Shown piece by piece: positions 8,493 to 18,829 of a stretch of 64,000 bases of DNA; within the stretch, counting starts at the first letter, position 1, and every line of letters begins with the position of its first letter. The notes below the pieces were generated by a model that ran no database searches, was not told the DNA's origin, and worked only from the letters and a program-made list of their open reading frames with translations. Location: the NCBI GenBank assembly GCA_022709905.1, contig JAKLHY010000019.1, positions 1 through 64,000 of the forward strand. Reading direction: 5' to 3'. The translations under genes and the position numbers were made by a program. The stretch comes from Verrucomicrobiota bacterium. GTDB lineage: Bacteria > Verrucomicrobiota > Verrucomicrobiia > Limisphaerales > UBA1319.

Positions 8493-11400
8493 TCAGCTCG
8501 GTGAATGTGGAGGTTGTTCCAGCACGTTTCGGACTTTCAGAGCCAGGGCACGGACCGTGAAGGGTTTTTGGAGAAACTCGACATCCGCGTCCAGGATGCC
8601 ATGATGGGCGATCACATTGGCGGTATAACCCGACATGAAGATGCATTTTAGACCGGGATGGCTTTCTTGAAGGCGTCGGAGCAATTCCTTGCCGTTCATG
8701 CCGGGCATCACGACATCGGTGATGAGGAGGTGGATGGGGCCGGGATGGCGCGCGGCCAACTCGAGGGCCTTTTGCGGTGTGGCGGCGTGCAGAATAAAGT
8801 AGCCATGCTGCTCCAGGATCCGCCGGCCCAAGTTCAGGATTTGTTCTTCGTCTTCGACCAAAAGCACTGTTTCGGTTCCGCGGAGCGGTTTCTCTTCCGG
8901 GACGACCGCTGCCGGTGTGGGCAGGGCCCTGGCCCGGGGCAGGTAGATTTTGAAAGTGGTTCCCCGCCCTGACTCGCTGTAGACGCTAATCAAGCCGTTG
9001 TTTTGTTTGACGATGCCATAGATGGTGGCCAAGCCGAGGCCGGTGCCTTCGCCGACGGGTTTGGTGGTGAAAAACGGTTCGAAAAGATGTTCCTGGGTTT
9101 GGAGATCCATTCCACAGCCATTGTCACTCATCGCCAGGAGCACGTAATCGCCTGGAGAGGCATCGGCGTGGGTATGGGCGTACGCGCTATCGAGAGTGAC
9201 ATTCTGGGTTTCGATGGTGATTTTGCCCTCTTGGGAGATTGCGTCGCGGGCATTGACGGCGAGGTTGGCCAGGACTTGGTCGATTTGACTTGGATCCACA
9301 AGAACCGGCCAGAGCCCTGAGCCCGGTAGCCAGGCCAGTTGAATATCCTCCCCAATCAACCGTTGGAGCATTTTGAGCATGCCCGATATGGTGTCGTTGA
9401 GATCGAGGACTTTCGGGCTGATGGTCTGTTTGCGGGCAAAGGCCAGCAGTTGTCGAGTCAGATCAGCGGAGCGCTGGGCGGCTTTTTGAATTTCCTCAAG
9501 ATCCTCACGGAGGTGACTTCGGGCTGGCACCTGTTTCAGCGCCAGATCCACGTTGCCGAGGATGGCCTGGAGCATGTTGTTGAAGTCATGGGCGACGCCG
9601 CCAGCCAGCCGGCCAATGGACTCCATTTTCTGGGCCTGCAACAATTGTTCTTCGAGTTTGATTTCCTGAGTGACATCTCGTTTGGAGGCGACGAAGTTGA
9701 TGGTTTGGCCCGAGGGATCTTTGACGGGCGAAATCGTGGCTTCCTCGATAAACAAATTTCCGTCTTTCTTCCGGTTGATGAATCGGCCAACCCAGGATTC
9801 TCCTCTCCTCAGGGTTTGCCACAGGTCCCGATAAAAAGCATCATCGTGTTTGCCGCTTTTCAGGATGCGCGGATTTCGGCCGATGGCCTCCGCACGGCTA
9901 TAACCTGTGGTCCGTTCAAAGGCGCGGTTCACATATCGAATAATGCCCTGGGCATCGGTAATGAGAATGGTTTCAGCCGCCTGTTCGATGGCGAGCATCA
10001 ACCGTTCCCGATCGGCTTCGCTTTCCTTACGATCGGTGATATCGGTGCAGATGGCGGCCAATCCGGAGATCTGTCCGCTGGCATCGCGGAGAGGGAACTT
10101 AACAGCAAGAATGTCGCGCGTGCCGCTGGGCACCCTGACCACTTCGTCGAACCTCTGCAGTCTGCCCGATTCGAGCACCTGCCGATCATTTCGCGCGTAA
10201 GCCTCGGCCAGGTCGCGAGGAAAGAGATCGTGAACCGTGCGGCCCAGGATTTGGTTCGGGGTTAGGTTATGCAGTTTTTGCAGGTATTGATTAACGATGA
10301 GGAAGCGGCCCTCCAAGTCCTTGACCCAGATGATGGAATCCGTGCTGTCGATGATCGATCTGAGGAGTCCCTCGCTGGAACGGAGGTTTTCTTCGGCTCG
10401 TTGGCGAGCGGCAATGTCCTTGCGTAATTCGGCGGTGCGGGCCTCGACTTGGGCCTTGAGGACAATTGCGTGCCGGCGGATCCGGCGAATGGCGCCATAA
10501 AGCGCGATACTGAGAAGAGCCAGGAGCAGGCCGATCCCTCCCAAAACCGCTCGGAACCAGATCTGATCCTGAATAGGGATAGGCACAACCTCGAAGGTCA
10601 TTTGGGCCGGAGTGGGATCTTCATTGCCAAGGCCATCCCGCGCGCGAGCCTCGAAATGATGACGGCCTGGGGGAACTTGACCAAGCGGGACACCGGCGAG
10701 GGGCCAGTCTCCAAAGTCGGACCAGGGTGCGGAATCGATGCGCCAGGAAAAGGAGTAACGCCGGTTCTTGGCAAGGGGGGTGAACGGGGCCATGGCCGAG
10801 GCTTGGATGGCGGCGGGAGTTCCTTCAAGGACAGTGCCCGGCCCAGTGATGACCGTTTCGGGGAATACAGGAGTCGACCGAAGACGCATCACGCCCTGGT
10901 AGGTGCCCACCCAGAAATCGCCCCTGGATGTCCTCAACATCGAAGTAATGGTGGTATCCGTTGGAAGCCCCACATAGGTGGGAATGTTCCATTCCCGTGC
11001 TTGCCACAGGACAAACTCGGCTCCGTCTGCCACCATTAACCAGCCGTCCGGATTCAGCCGGAGCGCTTGCCCGTAGGTGATTGGATGGCGGAACCACTCC
11101 TGATTGCGATTCACTAAGACGGCAGCGTTTCCATCCGGGCTTTCATGGGCGATGAACACCGTGGCGTCTCCGACACTCGAGGCCTGGCTGAAAACGCCTC
11201 CCTCTTTGGTTTGAACCGGAGTGAAAGTCAGCGGCTCCCGGAGCGGCGATTCCCAAAGCCCACTGTAACCGAAGAGATAAAGGTTGGAGCGACTGACGCA
11301 GACTTCGGGCAGGCGCACCTGCGGTTTCGTCCCGCCCACCTCAATAATCCTCGCGCCATTCGTGCTCACGCGGACAATATCATAAGCCCAGGTTTGACGA

Positions 11401-12971
11401 TCAATCAGCACGCCCCAAACGCCGGAAACAGAATCGACTGCAAAGGACGACAGATCGCGATCCGGCAAGGAGTCCAGGTTGAACACCGTCCATTTTTCGC
11501 CATCAAAACCCGCGATGACATCGGCTCCCTTGCTGTCCAGTCCATAGAACCAGATCCTTCCGGTGGAGTCGGAGGCTCCCACCGTGAGTGAAGTGATGCC
11601 GCAAAGGGATTCGGGGATAATGTCAATGCGGCCGTCCGTCCAGCGGATCAGGTTGGTGTGCCCGGCGGACCACACGGTGTTCCGGCGATCGAGAATGAGA
11701 GGAGGCCGCATTTCGGGAATCCGCTGAACCTGTTCCTCTGTCATCACAACGACCCCGCTTTGATCTCCAAACCAAAGACGGTGTTTTTCATCTTCCAGGA
11801 TTGGAGGAGGCAAATCCGGCCGCCATTCCCACAAGCCAGGCAGGTATTCCCAGCGCAGAATGGTGCCTCGGCCCACGGCCCAGATGGATCCATCCGGCGC
11901 CTGCTTAATCACGTGCAAGTCGATCGCTTCCGAGGGGATTTCATGGGAGGCCTTGACAAAAGCCTCCCCGTTCCATCGGGTAAACAAAACCGATCCAGTC
12001 TTGGTTTTATTGGCTTTAATAACATTGCCGTCTTGGGTTACGCACAAGGGGGCTGTTCCGGAGAAGACCTCGTCCCGGCACTCCGTCCAGCGCTGATCCT
12101 TCAGGACCAGGGCGGCGCGGCTGCCCTGGGCAAAGACCAAACCCTCCAGGGTTTCATCCATGGACCAGGTATGGTCGTTGGGAGGATAGCCCCCATCGGG
12201 AAGGGGAATCCATGTTTCGCCCATCTGGACCGCCGGTCCGATGAGCGTCAGGGCGATCAGCCGCCCATTGGATTGCTCGAAGAGGTTCAGCACATGATCG
12301 GACGGCAGACCGTCCGCCAGTCCATAGGTCCGAAATACCCCGTTCCGCAGCCGGGTGAGACCGCCGGTTTTATCGGTGTCCGGCCAGCGATCACAGCAAA
12401 ACCAGAGCGAGCCATCGGTCGTTTTTACGATGCGCCGCACGTTGGGTCCCGCCAGTTTGGAGTCGGTCCCTCGAGGGTCGAAGGTTGTTTCCCGGAACAC
12501 GCCGGCTCCCTTGTCGGTGCCCACCCAGAGCGAGTCATCTGGGGACACCGCGACGGTCCGAATGAAGCTGCTTGGAAGACCATCGGCTGTGGTAAATCGA
12601 CGCCACCGATAACCGTCATATCGATAAAGCCCGTCAGACACGGCAAACCAGGCCGTGTGGTTGGTCTGAAAGGCCATATCGAAGACCATGCGCCGGGCAA
12701 CGCCCGCATCCTTGGCAAAACTGGCGATCCTCCAGGGAGCTTCGCGCTCGAGCGGGACCGGGGATGAAACCGCCGCCTCCCCACCGAAAGCCCCCAGAAC
12801 GATCCAGAGGGCCAGCCCGAAACGGGAAGTTATTTTTGCACAGAGCCTGAAAGCCTGTTGAAAAATTGCGAGGGATTTTGGCCGGGGACAAGGCGGCGAG
12901 GTCCGAGCAAGCCCGATGTGGGCTGTGAGGATCAATCGCATAACGTGAACTGTAGGGGCGGATGTTGCCAT
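8493..12971 (-). CDS. Hybrid histidine kinase: two-component propeller, Y_Y_Y, 2x PAS, HisKA, HATPase, receiver
   Basis: Up to 1492 residues. Order: atypical N-terminus, putative signal anchor ([10 protein letters not shown]), periplasmic Reg_prop seven-fold propeller repeats (about 75-700; repeated D-G-L-P-S-S and D-x-S-L-W-V-G-T motifs), Y_Y_Y domain (about 710-790), one TM helix near 800-822, coiled coil, two PAS domains, HisKA with [10 protein letters not shown], HATPase with G-T-G-L-G-L-A-T, and a receiver with D in L-I-T-D-V-V-M-P. It lies 6 bp after a related hybrid kinase. The first 55 codons run through dispersed repeats (12825-12925), so the true start is uncertain. Such sensors often respond to polysaccharide fragments, but no ligand is shown. 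Confidence 0.88.
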   Translation of the reverse strand: MATSAPTVHVMRLILTAHIGLARTSPPCPRPKSLAIFQQAFRLCAKITSRFGLALWIVLGAFGGEAAVSSPVPLEREAPWRIASFAKDAGVARRMVFDMAFQTNHTAWFAVSDGLYRYDGYRWRRFTTADGLPSSFIRTVAVSPDDSLWVGTDKGAGVFRETTFDPRGTDSKLAGPNVRRIVKTTDGSLWFCCDRWPDTDKTGGLTRLRNGVFRTYGLADGLPSDHVLNLFEQSNGRLIALTLIGPAVQMGETWIPLPDGGYPPNDHTWSMDETLEGLVFAQGSRAALVLKDQRWTECRDEVFSGTAPLCVTQDGNVIKANKTKTGSVLFTRWNGEAFVKASHEIPSEAIDLHVIKQAPDGSIWAVGRGTILRWEYLPGLWEWRPDLPPPILEDEKHRLWFGDQSGVVVMTEEQVQRIPEMRPPLILDRRNTVWSAGHTNLIRWTDGRIDIIPESLCGITSLTVGASDSTGRIWFYGLDSKGADVIAGFDGEKWTVFNLDSLPDRDLSSFAVDSVSGVWGVLIDRQTWAYDIVRVSTNGARIIEVGGTKPQVRLPEVCVSRSNLYLFGYSGLWESPLREPLTFTPVQTKEGGVFSQASSVGDATVFIAHESPDGNAAVLVNRNQEWFRHPITYGQALRLNPDGWLMVADGAEFVLWQAREWNIPTYVGLPTDTTITSMLRTSRGDFWVGTYQGVMRLRSTPVFPETVITGPGTVLEGTPAAIQASAMAPFTPLAKNRRYSFSWRIDSAPWSDFGDWPLAGVPLGQVPPGRHHFEARARDGLGNEDPTPAQMTFEVVPIPIQDQIWFRAVLGGIGLLLALLSIALYGAIRRIRRHAIVLKAQVEARTAELRKDIAARQRAEENLRSSEGLLRSIIDSTDSIIWVKDLEGRFLIVNQYLQKLHNLTPNQILGRTVHDLFPRDLAEAYARNDRQVLESGRLQRFDEVVRVPSGTRDILAVKFPLRDASGQISGLAAICTDITDRKESEADRERLMLAIEQAAETILITDAQGIIRYVNRAFERTTGYSRAEAIGRNPRILKSGKHDDAFYRDLWQTLRRGESWVGRFINRKKDGNLFIEEATISPVKDPSGQTINFVASKRDVTQEIKLEEQLLQAQKMESIGRLAGGVAHDFNNMLQAILGNVDLALKQVPARSHLREDLEEIQKAAQRSADLTRQLLAFARKQTISPKVLDLNDTISGMLKMLQRLIGEDIQLAWLPGSGLWPVLVDPSQIDQVLANLAVNARDAISQEGKITIETQNVTLDSAYAHTHADASPGDYVLLAMSDNGCGMDLQTQEHLFEPFFTTKPVGEGTGLGLATIYGIVKQNNGLISVYSESGRGTTFKIYLPRARALPTPAAVVPEEKPLRGTETVLLVEDEEQILNLGRRILEQHGYFILHAATPQKALELAARHPGPIHLLITDVVMPGMNGKELLRRLQESHPGLKCIFMSGYTANVIAHHGILDADVEFLQKPFTVRALALKVRNVLEQPPHSPS
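12825..12844 (-). repeat. Single copy of the GTGCAAAAATAACTTCC terminus
   Basis: The 20 bases TCTGTGCAAAAATAACTTCC on the minus strand are identical to the left terminus at 41618-41637. Here the terminus stands alone and is read through by the N-terminal part of the hybrid-kinase frame, encoding residues just before the putative membrane anchor. Confidence 0.75.
12853..12925. repeat. Degenerate copy of the GGGACAAGGCG repeat
   Basis: Shares GGGACAAGGCG, an AGCA/CCCGA block and GGGCTGTGA in the same order and spacing as the inverted-repeat element at 24781-24881, with many substitutions and without good flanking arms. It lies within the predicted 5' end of the 1492-residue kinase frame. Confidence 0.5.
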
Positions 12972-12977
12972 GGACAG

Positions 12978-14939
12978 TCAGGGTCTCGTGTCCAAAACCT
13001 CCCGGACCTTTGCCACCAAGGTTTGGATGGAAAACGGTTTCGGCAAAAACTGAACGCCTTCCTCAAGAACGCCATGGTGAGCAATGGCGTCGGCGGTGTA
13101 GCCCGACATGAATAAACTCTTGACCAGCGGATAACGAAACCTCAATTGATTAAACAAGACTTTGCCATTCATTTCTGGCATCACCACATCAGTAATCAGG
13201 AGGTGAATCGGTCCTTCATGATGCTCGGCCAGAGCGAGGGCCTTGGCGGGCGTCGATGCGGCCAGCACCTGATATCCCTGTTGTCGCAGGATCCGTTGGC
13301 CCAGATTCAGGATTTGTTCCTCGTCCTCGACGAGCAAGAGGGTTTCGGAGCCCCCGAGGACTGGCTGGGGAGGCGTGGGTTCCGCGGCGAAGCTACAGGC
13401 TTCGGCGCGCGGGAGGTAGATGTTGAACTCCGTTCCTTGGCCAGGCTCGCTCCATACCTCGATCAAACCCCGGTTTTGCGTGACAATCCCGAACACCGTG
13501 GCGAGCCCCAAGCCTGTTCCCTTGCCCACGGGTTTGGTGGTGAAAAAGGGCTCGAAGAGGTGCGCGCGCGTTTCCGCATCGATCCCGTGCCCTGTATCGT
13601 TAACCGTCAGCATCACGAAATCGCCTGGGGTGCATTCCGGATGGCGCTGGATGTGAGAGGTCTCCAGGGCAACATTGGCTGTCTCGATGGTGACTTTGCC
13701 GGTTCCGGCGATTGCATCGCGGGCATTAACGCTGAGATTAGCCAGGATTTGACTCACCTGGCTGGGATCCATCACGACTGGCCATAGATTCGGCCCGGGA
13801 ATCCATGCCAGTTCAATGTCCTCGCCGATCAATCGCCGGAGCATTCTCAGCATGCCGGCCACGGTTTCGTTGAGGTCGAGCACGACGGGGCTGATGGTTT
13901 GTTTCCGGGCAAAGGCCAACAATTGGCGAGTCAGCTCAGCGGAACGTTGGGCGGATTTCTGGATTTCTTCGAGGCATTCGTGCGCCGGATGATCCGCAGG
14001 GATATTCTCCAGGGCTAATGCGGCGTTGCCCAGGATGGCCTGGAGCATGTTGTTGAAATCATGAGCCACTCCGCCGGCCAGACGTCCGATGGACTCCATC
14101 TTTTGAGCCTGGAGCAGTTGCTCCCGCAGTTTCTCCCGGTCTTGTTCGGCTCGTTTTCGGGCCGAGACATCATGGCAGGTGACCAGCACACCCCGAATGC
14201 CGGGATCATCCAGCAGATTCATGGCCAAGGCCTCCAAGTGGATCCAGTGGCCCTGGGAGTGGCGGAACCTGAATTCTGTGGGAATTCCAGGATTCGTCCG
14301 AAGCATGACGGTGCCCAGGGCATGGCTGACAGATGCAAGATCGTCCGGATGGACGAAGTCCAACGGATTGTGCTTGACCAGGTCGGCTGGCCGATAGCCC
14401 ATGATTTTTTCCGCTTGGGGGCTGATATAGCTGATTTGGCCTTCGGTATCCAGCAGGGCGATGACATCCGAGGATTGCTGCACAATGGATCGATACCGCA
14501 CTTCGCTTTCCCGAAGGGACTCCACCACCCGCTTCTGTTCTGTGATGTCTTCCACCAGGACCATGTGGTAATCGGGGGAGCCCCCTGCCGGCCAGAGCGG
14601 GCCGATCGTCTGATGGATCCATACAACGGCGCCGTCCTTTCGGATGTGACGTTTTTCCACGCTCAATTCGCGAACCTCTCCCGCCAGCATCCGCCGCATA
14701 TGTTCCGGGTCGGCTGAGGCACTTTGGGGATCGAGAGACTGAAGACGCGGATCCGCCATCTCATTCGGCATGGATCCGGTGATCTCGAAGTATCGCTGAT
14801 TAGCTCGAATGATGCGCCCAGTCGCCGTGTGAAATTGGGCAATTCCGACCTTGGTTTGGGCCAGCAGACCTTCGAACAGCCTGGCATCTGCTAATGTCAG
14901 ACGATCGCATAGATCGGTTCGATCACGTTGATTCATCAC
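12978..14939 (-). CDS. Soluble hybrid histidine kinase: 2x PAS, HisKA, HATPase, receiver
   Basis: A 653-residue cytoplasmic kinase with no membrane segment. Two PAS domains (about 20-135 and 145-260, each with a PAC-like tail) are followed by HisKA ([13 protein letters not shown], phospho-His near residue 290), HATPase with D-T-G-H-G-I-D and G-T-G-L-G-L-A-T, and a C-terminal receiver with [12 protein letters not shown]. From HisKA onwards it is strikingly similar to the downstream 1492-residue kinase, implying duplication. The two genes are 6 bp apart and likely co-transcribed. No DNA-binding output domain is present in either. Confidence 0.92.
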   Translation of the reverse strand: MMNQRDRTDLCDRLTLADARLFEGLLAQTKVGIAQFHTATGRIIRANQRYFEITGSMPNEMADPRLQSLDPQSASADPEHMRRMLAGEVRELSVEKRHIRKDGAVVWIHQTIGPLWPAGGSPDYHMVLVEDITEQKRVVESLRESEVRYRSIVQQSSDVIALLDTEGQISYISPQAEKIMGYRPADLVKHNPLDFVHPDDLASVSHALGTVMLRTNPGIPTEFRFRHSQGHWIHLEALAMNLLDDPGIRGVLVTCHDVSARKRAEQDREKLREQLLQAQKMESIGRLAGGVAHDFNNMLQAILGNAALALENIPADHPAHECLEEIQKSAQRSAELTRQLLAFARKQTISPVVLDLNETVAGMLRMLRRLIGEDIELAWIPGPNLWPVVMDPSQVSQILANLSVNARDAIAGTGKVTIETANVALETSHIQRHPECTPGDFVMLTVNDTGHGIDAETRAHLFEPFFTTKPVGKGTGLGLATVFGIVTQNRGLIEVWSEPGQGTEFNIYLPRAEACSFAAEPTPPQPVLGGSETLLLVEDEEQILNLGQRILRQQGYQVLAASTPAKALALAEHHEGPIHLLITDVVMPEMNGKVLFNQLRFRYPLVKSLFMSGYTADAIAHHGVLEEGVQFLPKPFSIQTLVAKVREVLDTRP

Positions 14940-15053
14940 TGGAACCGGGACTGCGATTTTCTGGAGGATACGGTTTTGGCGTCCTCTTGGCTAGCACGAA
15001 CACATTGTAACCTCGATGTTTTGCGAAGTGATTAGCAAACGGCCTGACCGCTC
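14940..15053. other. Short intergenic stretch upstream of the kinase pair
   Basis: This should hold the promoter of the minus-strand kinase operon. I could not identify convincing -35/-10 boxes or an operator. Confidence 0.3.
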
Positions 15054-15263
15054 ATGAGACACACAATGAGTTCTGCCAAACAGATCGGCACGCCCCTGGT
15101 TCTTGCGATGGGAATCCTGGCCACCGCCATGATAACCACCTCCACCGCTCCGACGGCAAACCCCGCGACGCCCCCCCCGAGTCAACCTGAAAAGAAACCG
15201 GCAGCCAGCGCCGGATTACTGAACGACTGGTTGCGGGAGCAATCATCCGGTTTCAAGGCTTGA
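15054..15263 (+). CDS. Possible small alanine/proline-rich membrane or secreted peptide
   Basis: A 69-residue frame with a hydrophobic N-terminal segment (L-V-L-A-M-G-I-L-A-T-A-M-I) followed by a Thr/Pro/Ala-rich linker and a polar tail. It could be a small anchored or exported peptide. No Shine-Dalgarno sequence is seen before ATG 15054 or the second ATG at 15066, and no family is recognised. It may be a chance frame. The remaining non-coding part, up to 15493, contains only a short GGCGC-CTTTC-GCGCC hairpin near 15366-15380. Confidence 0.3.
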   Translation: MRHTMSSAKQIGTPLVLAMGILATAMITTSTAPTANPATPPPSQPEKKPAASAGLLNDWLREQSSGFKA

Positions 15264-15493
15264 AATCTCGGAGGCGAGGTGCGGAATAGCGACGCGTATG
15301 GGGATGAGGATGTTTAGACGAATCTTTTAGCCTTGAATGCGGCTGTCGAGGCGGCACGCCTTAATCGGCGCCTTTCGCGCCAGATTCCGGACAAAGAAAG
15401 ATTGTGGTTCTTATCCATCCAACTATGATCTTCGGCAATTCATGGCATGAGCTCGGAGAAACGATCGAAGTTCCTCCCGCTTTCAATAAAAAT

Positions 15494-16885
15494 ATGAGAA
15501 TCACGCTACACGGCGCCGCGGAAGATGTTACCGGTTCGGCTTATTATCTTCAAACGGATCAGACCAGGATCTTGGTGGATTGCGGGATGTTCCAGGGGGG
15601 CAAGAAAGCCGAAGAAAAGAACCGCCGGATGAGCCGCGCCAACGTTCCCGGATTGGAGGCCATCCTCATCACGCACGCACACCTGGATCATACGGGGCGG
15701 CTTCCGATGTTAGTCCGAGCGGGTTATTCCGGCCCGATTTACGCCACCGAAGCGACCGTGGAGCTGGCGAGTTTGATTATGCGGGATTCGGCCAAGGTTC
15801 AGGCTCAGGACTTGGAACGGTTAAACCGCAAGCGCGAACGCGCCGGTCAGTCTTTGCTGGAACCGCTGTATTCCCTGAGCGACGTCGAGAGCACCGTGCC
15901 ACTTTTCCAGCCGGTGGCCTATGACCAATCGGTGCCGGTGGCTCCCGGCATCCATGCGCGCTTCGTCGAGGCGGGTCATCTTCTGGGATCGGCATCCATT
16001 CAACTGACGATTCAGGAACGCGGACGCGCATCCACAGTCGTGTTTTCGGGGGATTTGGGGCCTCGGGGGGCGCCCATATTAAAGGATCCGGCCGATGTCA
16101 GCCAGGCGAACCTGGTCTTTATCGAGTCCACTTACGGGGATCGAGACCATCGTCCGCTGGGGGAGACCATTGCCGAATTTGAGGAGATCGTCATCCGGGC
16201 GGTCAAGGAGCGGGGCAAGATTTTGGTGCCCACCTTTGCGGTGGGACGGGCCCAATTGCTGCTCTATTTGCTGGCGATCATGTTCCGTCAGGGCAAGGTC
16301 AAACCCTTCCCGGTATTCATTGACAGCCCGATGGCCATTGAAGCCACCCGGATTTACCGGCGTCATCCGGAATTGGGTGATGAAGAGATGGCGGCCCTGC
16401 AACGCCAGCACCCGCTCGAGCACGATCTCAAGACCGTGACCCCCACCGTGACTGCGGACGAATCGCGCGCCCTGAACGACCGGACGGGTCCCTGTCTGAT
16501 CATGGCGGGTTCAGGCATGTGCACCGCCGGTCGCATCCTGCATCATCTCAAGCAGAACCTGTGGCGTCCGGAGACTCATGTCTTGATCGTGGGTTACCAG
16601 GCTGAGGGCAGCCTGGGACGCCAGCTGGTGCAGGGGAACAAAGTGGTGTCGATATTCGGAGAGAAGATCGCGGTCAAAGCCGATGTGCATACGCTGGGCG
16701 GATTCAGCGCCCACGCCGGACAGGCCGACCTGTTGCGCTGGTTTTCGCACATGGCGCCTTGCCGGCCGCGGGTGCTTGTGACCCATGGCGAGACGTCGGC
16801 TCGCGAAACTTTGGCCCGGCTGATCCAAGAACGCCACCAGTTGACCCCGGTGATCCCGAAGCTGGAGGAAACGCTCGAGTTTTGA
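15494..16885 (+). CDS. Metallo-beta-lactamase / beta-CASP RNase-like hydrolase
   Basis: A 463-residue two-metal hydrolase of the CPSF73/RNase J-like group. H-A-H-L-D-H at residues 61-66 is the Zn-binding motif II; further metal-ligand histidines occur in E-A-G-H-L-L-G-S, and a beta-CASP insertion contains S-T-Y-G-D-R. The C-terminal RMMBL part has G-S-G-M-C-T-A-G-R, S-A-H-A-G-Q and V-T-H-G-E. It is expected to cut RNA in the cytoplasm, though single-strand DNA has been reported for some relatives. The frame is open back to 15404, but homology begins at the ATG at 15494. It converges with aspS with a single intervening base, so terminators must lie inside coding sequence. Confidence 0.88.
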   Translation: MRITLHGAAEDVTGSAYYLQTDQTRILVDCGMFQGGKKAEEKNRRMSRANVPGLEAILITHAHLDHTGRLPMLVRAGYSGPIYATEATVELASLIMRDSAKVQAQDLERLNRKRERAGQSLLEPLYSLSDVESTVPLFQPVAYDQSVPVAPGIHARFVEAGHLLGSASIQLTIQERGRASTVVFSGDLGPRGAPILKDPADVSQANLVFIESTYGDRDHRPLGETIAEFEEIVIRAVKERGKILVPTFAVGRAQLLLYLLAIMFRQGKVKPFPVFIDSPMAIEATRIYRRHPELGDEEMAALQRQHPLEHDLKTVTPTVTADESRALNDRTGPCLIMAGSGMCTAGRILHHLKQNLWRPETHVLIVGYQAEGSLGRQLVQGNKVVSIFGEKIAVKADVHTLGGFSAHAGQADLLRWFSHMAPCRPRVLVTHGETSARETLARLIQERHQLTPVIPKLEETLEF

Positions 16886-16886
16886 T

Positions 16887-18686
16887 CTATTCCTTTTTGG
16901 CGACTTTCAGTTCGAGATGGAGGTCGCGCAATTGTCGGACATCGACCTGGCCGGGCGACTCGGTCATCAGACAGGTGCCCTTGGCAGTTTTCGGGAAGGC
17001 GATAACGTCCCGGATGCTACTAGTGCCGCAGAGGATGGCGACCATCCGGTCGAAGCCAAGCGCAATGCCGCCATGGGGCGGCGCGCCGTAGCGGAAGGCG
17101 TCTAGCATATAGCCGAATCGGGCCTGGACCATTTCGGGCGGGATCTGAAGGACTTGTTCAAAGACCGTTTTTTGGATGTCCGGCTGGTGAATACGAATTG
17201 ATCCGCCCCCCAATTCAACTCCGTTGACGACGACGTCGTAATGTTGTCCCCGGACCCGCTTGGGATCGCTGATCAGGAACGGAACGTCCTCTTCGACGGG
17301 AGCGGTGAAGGGATGATGGCTGGAGTACCAGCGATTCATTTCCTTGTCAAAACTGAGCAGAGGGAAGTCAACCACCCAGAGGAAATTGAACTGGTTGGGG
17401 GAAATGATGAGTTTGCCCTGGGCCTTGAGGACCTCGGCGCAATAAAGACGGATTTTGCCCAGAATCTCGCAGGCGTTCAACCATTGGTCGGCGGCGAACA
17501 GCACCAGATCGCCTTCCTGGATATTGAGTTTGTTTTGGAGAGCGGCCTTTTCCGCCTCTGTAAAGAACTTGACGATGGGCGACTTCCATTCGCCATTTTC
17601 GATTTTGATGAACGCCAGGCCCTTGGCCCCGAAGCTCCGGGCAATTTCAGTCATGGCATCCAGCTGGCCCTGGGTCGCGCAGGCGAGACCTTTGGCGTTC
17701 AGGGCCTTGACCACGCCGCCGCTGGCGACCACGCTGTTGAACAGCTTGAAGCTGCTGAGGCGGAATTCCTCGCTGAAATCGACCAGTTCCAGGCCGAAGC
17801 GCATGTCGGGTTTGTCGATGCCGAAGCGGTTCAGGACCTCGTGAAATGACAGACGGGGAAACGGGGTGGGCAGGTCAATCCCCAAGGCCACTTTCCAGAT
17901 CCGTTTTAGCAGGCCCTCGATCAATTGATAAAGGTCCTCCCGATCGACAAACGACATCTCGATATCCACCTGGGTGAACTCCGGTTGGCGATCGGCGCGG
18001 AGGTCCTCGTCGCGATAACAACGGGCCAATTGAAAATATCGTTCCACGCCCGCCACCATCAGGATCTGCTTGAACTGCTGCGGGGACTGAGGCAGGGCGT
18101 AGAACTGACCGGGGTTCGTGCGGCACGGAACCACGAACTCTCGCGCTCCCTCCGGGGTGGACTTGAAAAGCGTCGGGGTTTCGACCTCCAGGAAACCTTG
18201 TTCATCCAGGTGCTGACGGGTGGCAATGGCGACCTTGCTGCGCATGCGAAGATTGCGAATCATCTCTGGCCGGCGGAGATCCAGGTAACGGTATTTCAAT
18301 CGCAACTCTTCGTTCACCTTGCTGGCGACCTCCGGATCGTCGACCTGGAACGGCAAGACATCCGCCTGGTTGAGGACGGTCAACGAGGATACTGCCACCT
18401 CAACCTCGCCCGTGGCAATCTTTGGATTTGTGGTGCCCTCGGGGCGCCGCCGGACCTTGCCGGTGACTGCGATCACATACTCGCTGCGCAGGGCTTCCGC
18501 GCGGTGAAACACCTCGGGCGGCAAATCCGATGGATCATAAACCGTTTGGGTGCGGCCTTCACGGTCTCGAACGTCGATGAAGATGACGCCGCCGAGGTCG
18601 CGTCGTGAGTGTACCCAGCCCGATAAGGTCACTGTCTGCCCGATATGCTCCGGGCGCAGCTCGTTGCAATGATGCGTTCTTTTCAT
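16887..18686 (-). CDS. aspS: Aspartyl-tRNA synthetase
   Basis: A 599-residue class II synthetase charging tRNA-Asp, of the bacterial type with an N-terminal OB fold (G-W-V-H-S-R-R-D-L-G-G), the class II core with F-x-Q-S-P-Q-Q-F-K-Q and R-D-E-D-L-R-A-D-R-Q-P-E-F-T-Q (motif 2), a GAD insertion, and motif 3 G-G-I-A-L-G-F-D-R. Around the anticodon-recognition residues it is mixed: leucine in R-R-D-L-G-G resembles discriminating enzymes, while R-P-E-G-T-T-N-P resembles non-discriminating ones, so tRNA-Asn mischarging cannot be judged. Standalone housekeeping gene. Confidence 0.97.
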   Translation of the reverse strand: MKRTHHCNELRPEHIGQTVTLSGWVHSRRDLGGVIFIDVRDREGRTQTVYDPSDLPPEVFHRAEALRSEYVIAVTGKVRRRPEGTTNPKIATGEVEVAVSSLTVLNQADVLPFQVDDPEVASKVNEELRLKYRYLDLRRPEMIRNLRMRSKVAIATRQHLDEQGFLEVETPTLFKSTPEGAREFVVPCRTNPGQFYALPQSPQQFKQILMVAGVERYFQLARCYRDEDLRADRQPEFTQVDIEMSFVDREDLYQLIEGLLKRIWKVALGIDLPTPFPRLSFHEVLNRFGIDKPDMRFGLELVDFSEEFRLSSFKLFNSVVASGGVVKALNAKGLACATQGQLDAMTEIARSFGAKGLAFIKIENGEWKSPIVKFFTEAEKAALQNKLNIQEGDLVLFAADQWLNACEILGKIRLYCAEVLKAQGKLIISPNQFNFLWVVDFPLLSFDKEMNRWYSSHHPFTAPVEEDVPFLISDPKRVRGQHYDVVVNGVELGGGSIRIHQPDIQKTVFEQVLQIPPEMVQARFGYMLDAFRYGAPPHGGIALGFDRMVAILCGTSSIRDVIAFPKTAKGTCLMTESPGQVDVRQLRDLHLELKVAKKE

Positions 18687-18829
18687 GGAATGAATCCGCG
18701 GTCCGCCATTGATTCGGCAAAAAACCGGGGCGGATGTTGGCCGGAAACACGGGAGATATCAAAGCCTTTTTTAGTATTTTACGCCCGCAAGGGATTGGCG
18801 ATGTGCGGGACGAGGGACGGCAGTCGGGG

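Noticed and set aside
11658..12767. 369-codon plus-strand frame inside the propeller kinase
   Set aside because: The minus strand shows clear Reg_prop repeats; the plus frame is low-complexity shadow.
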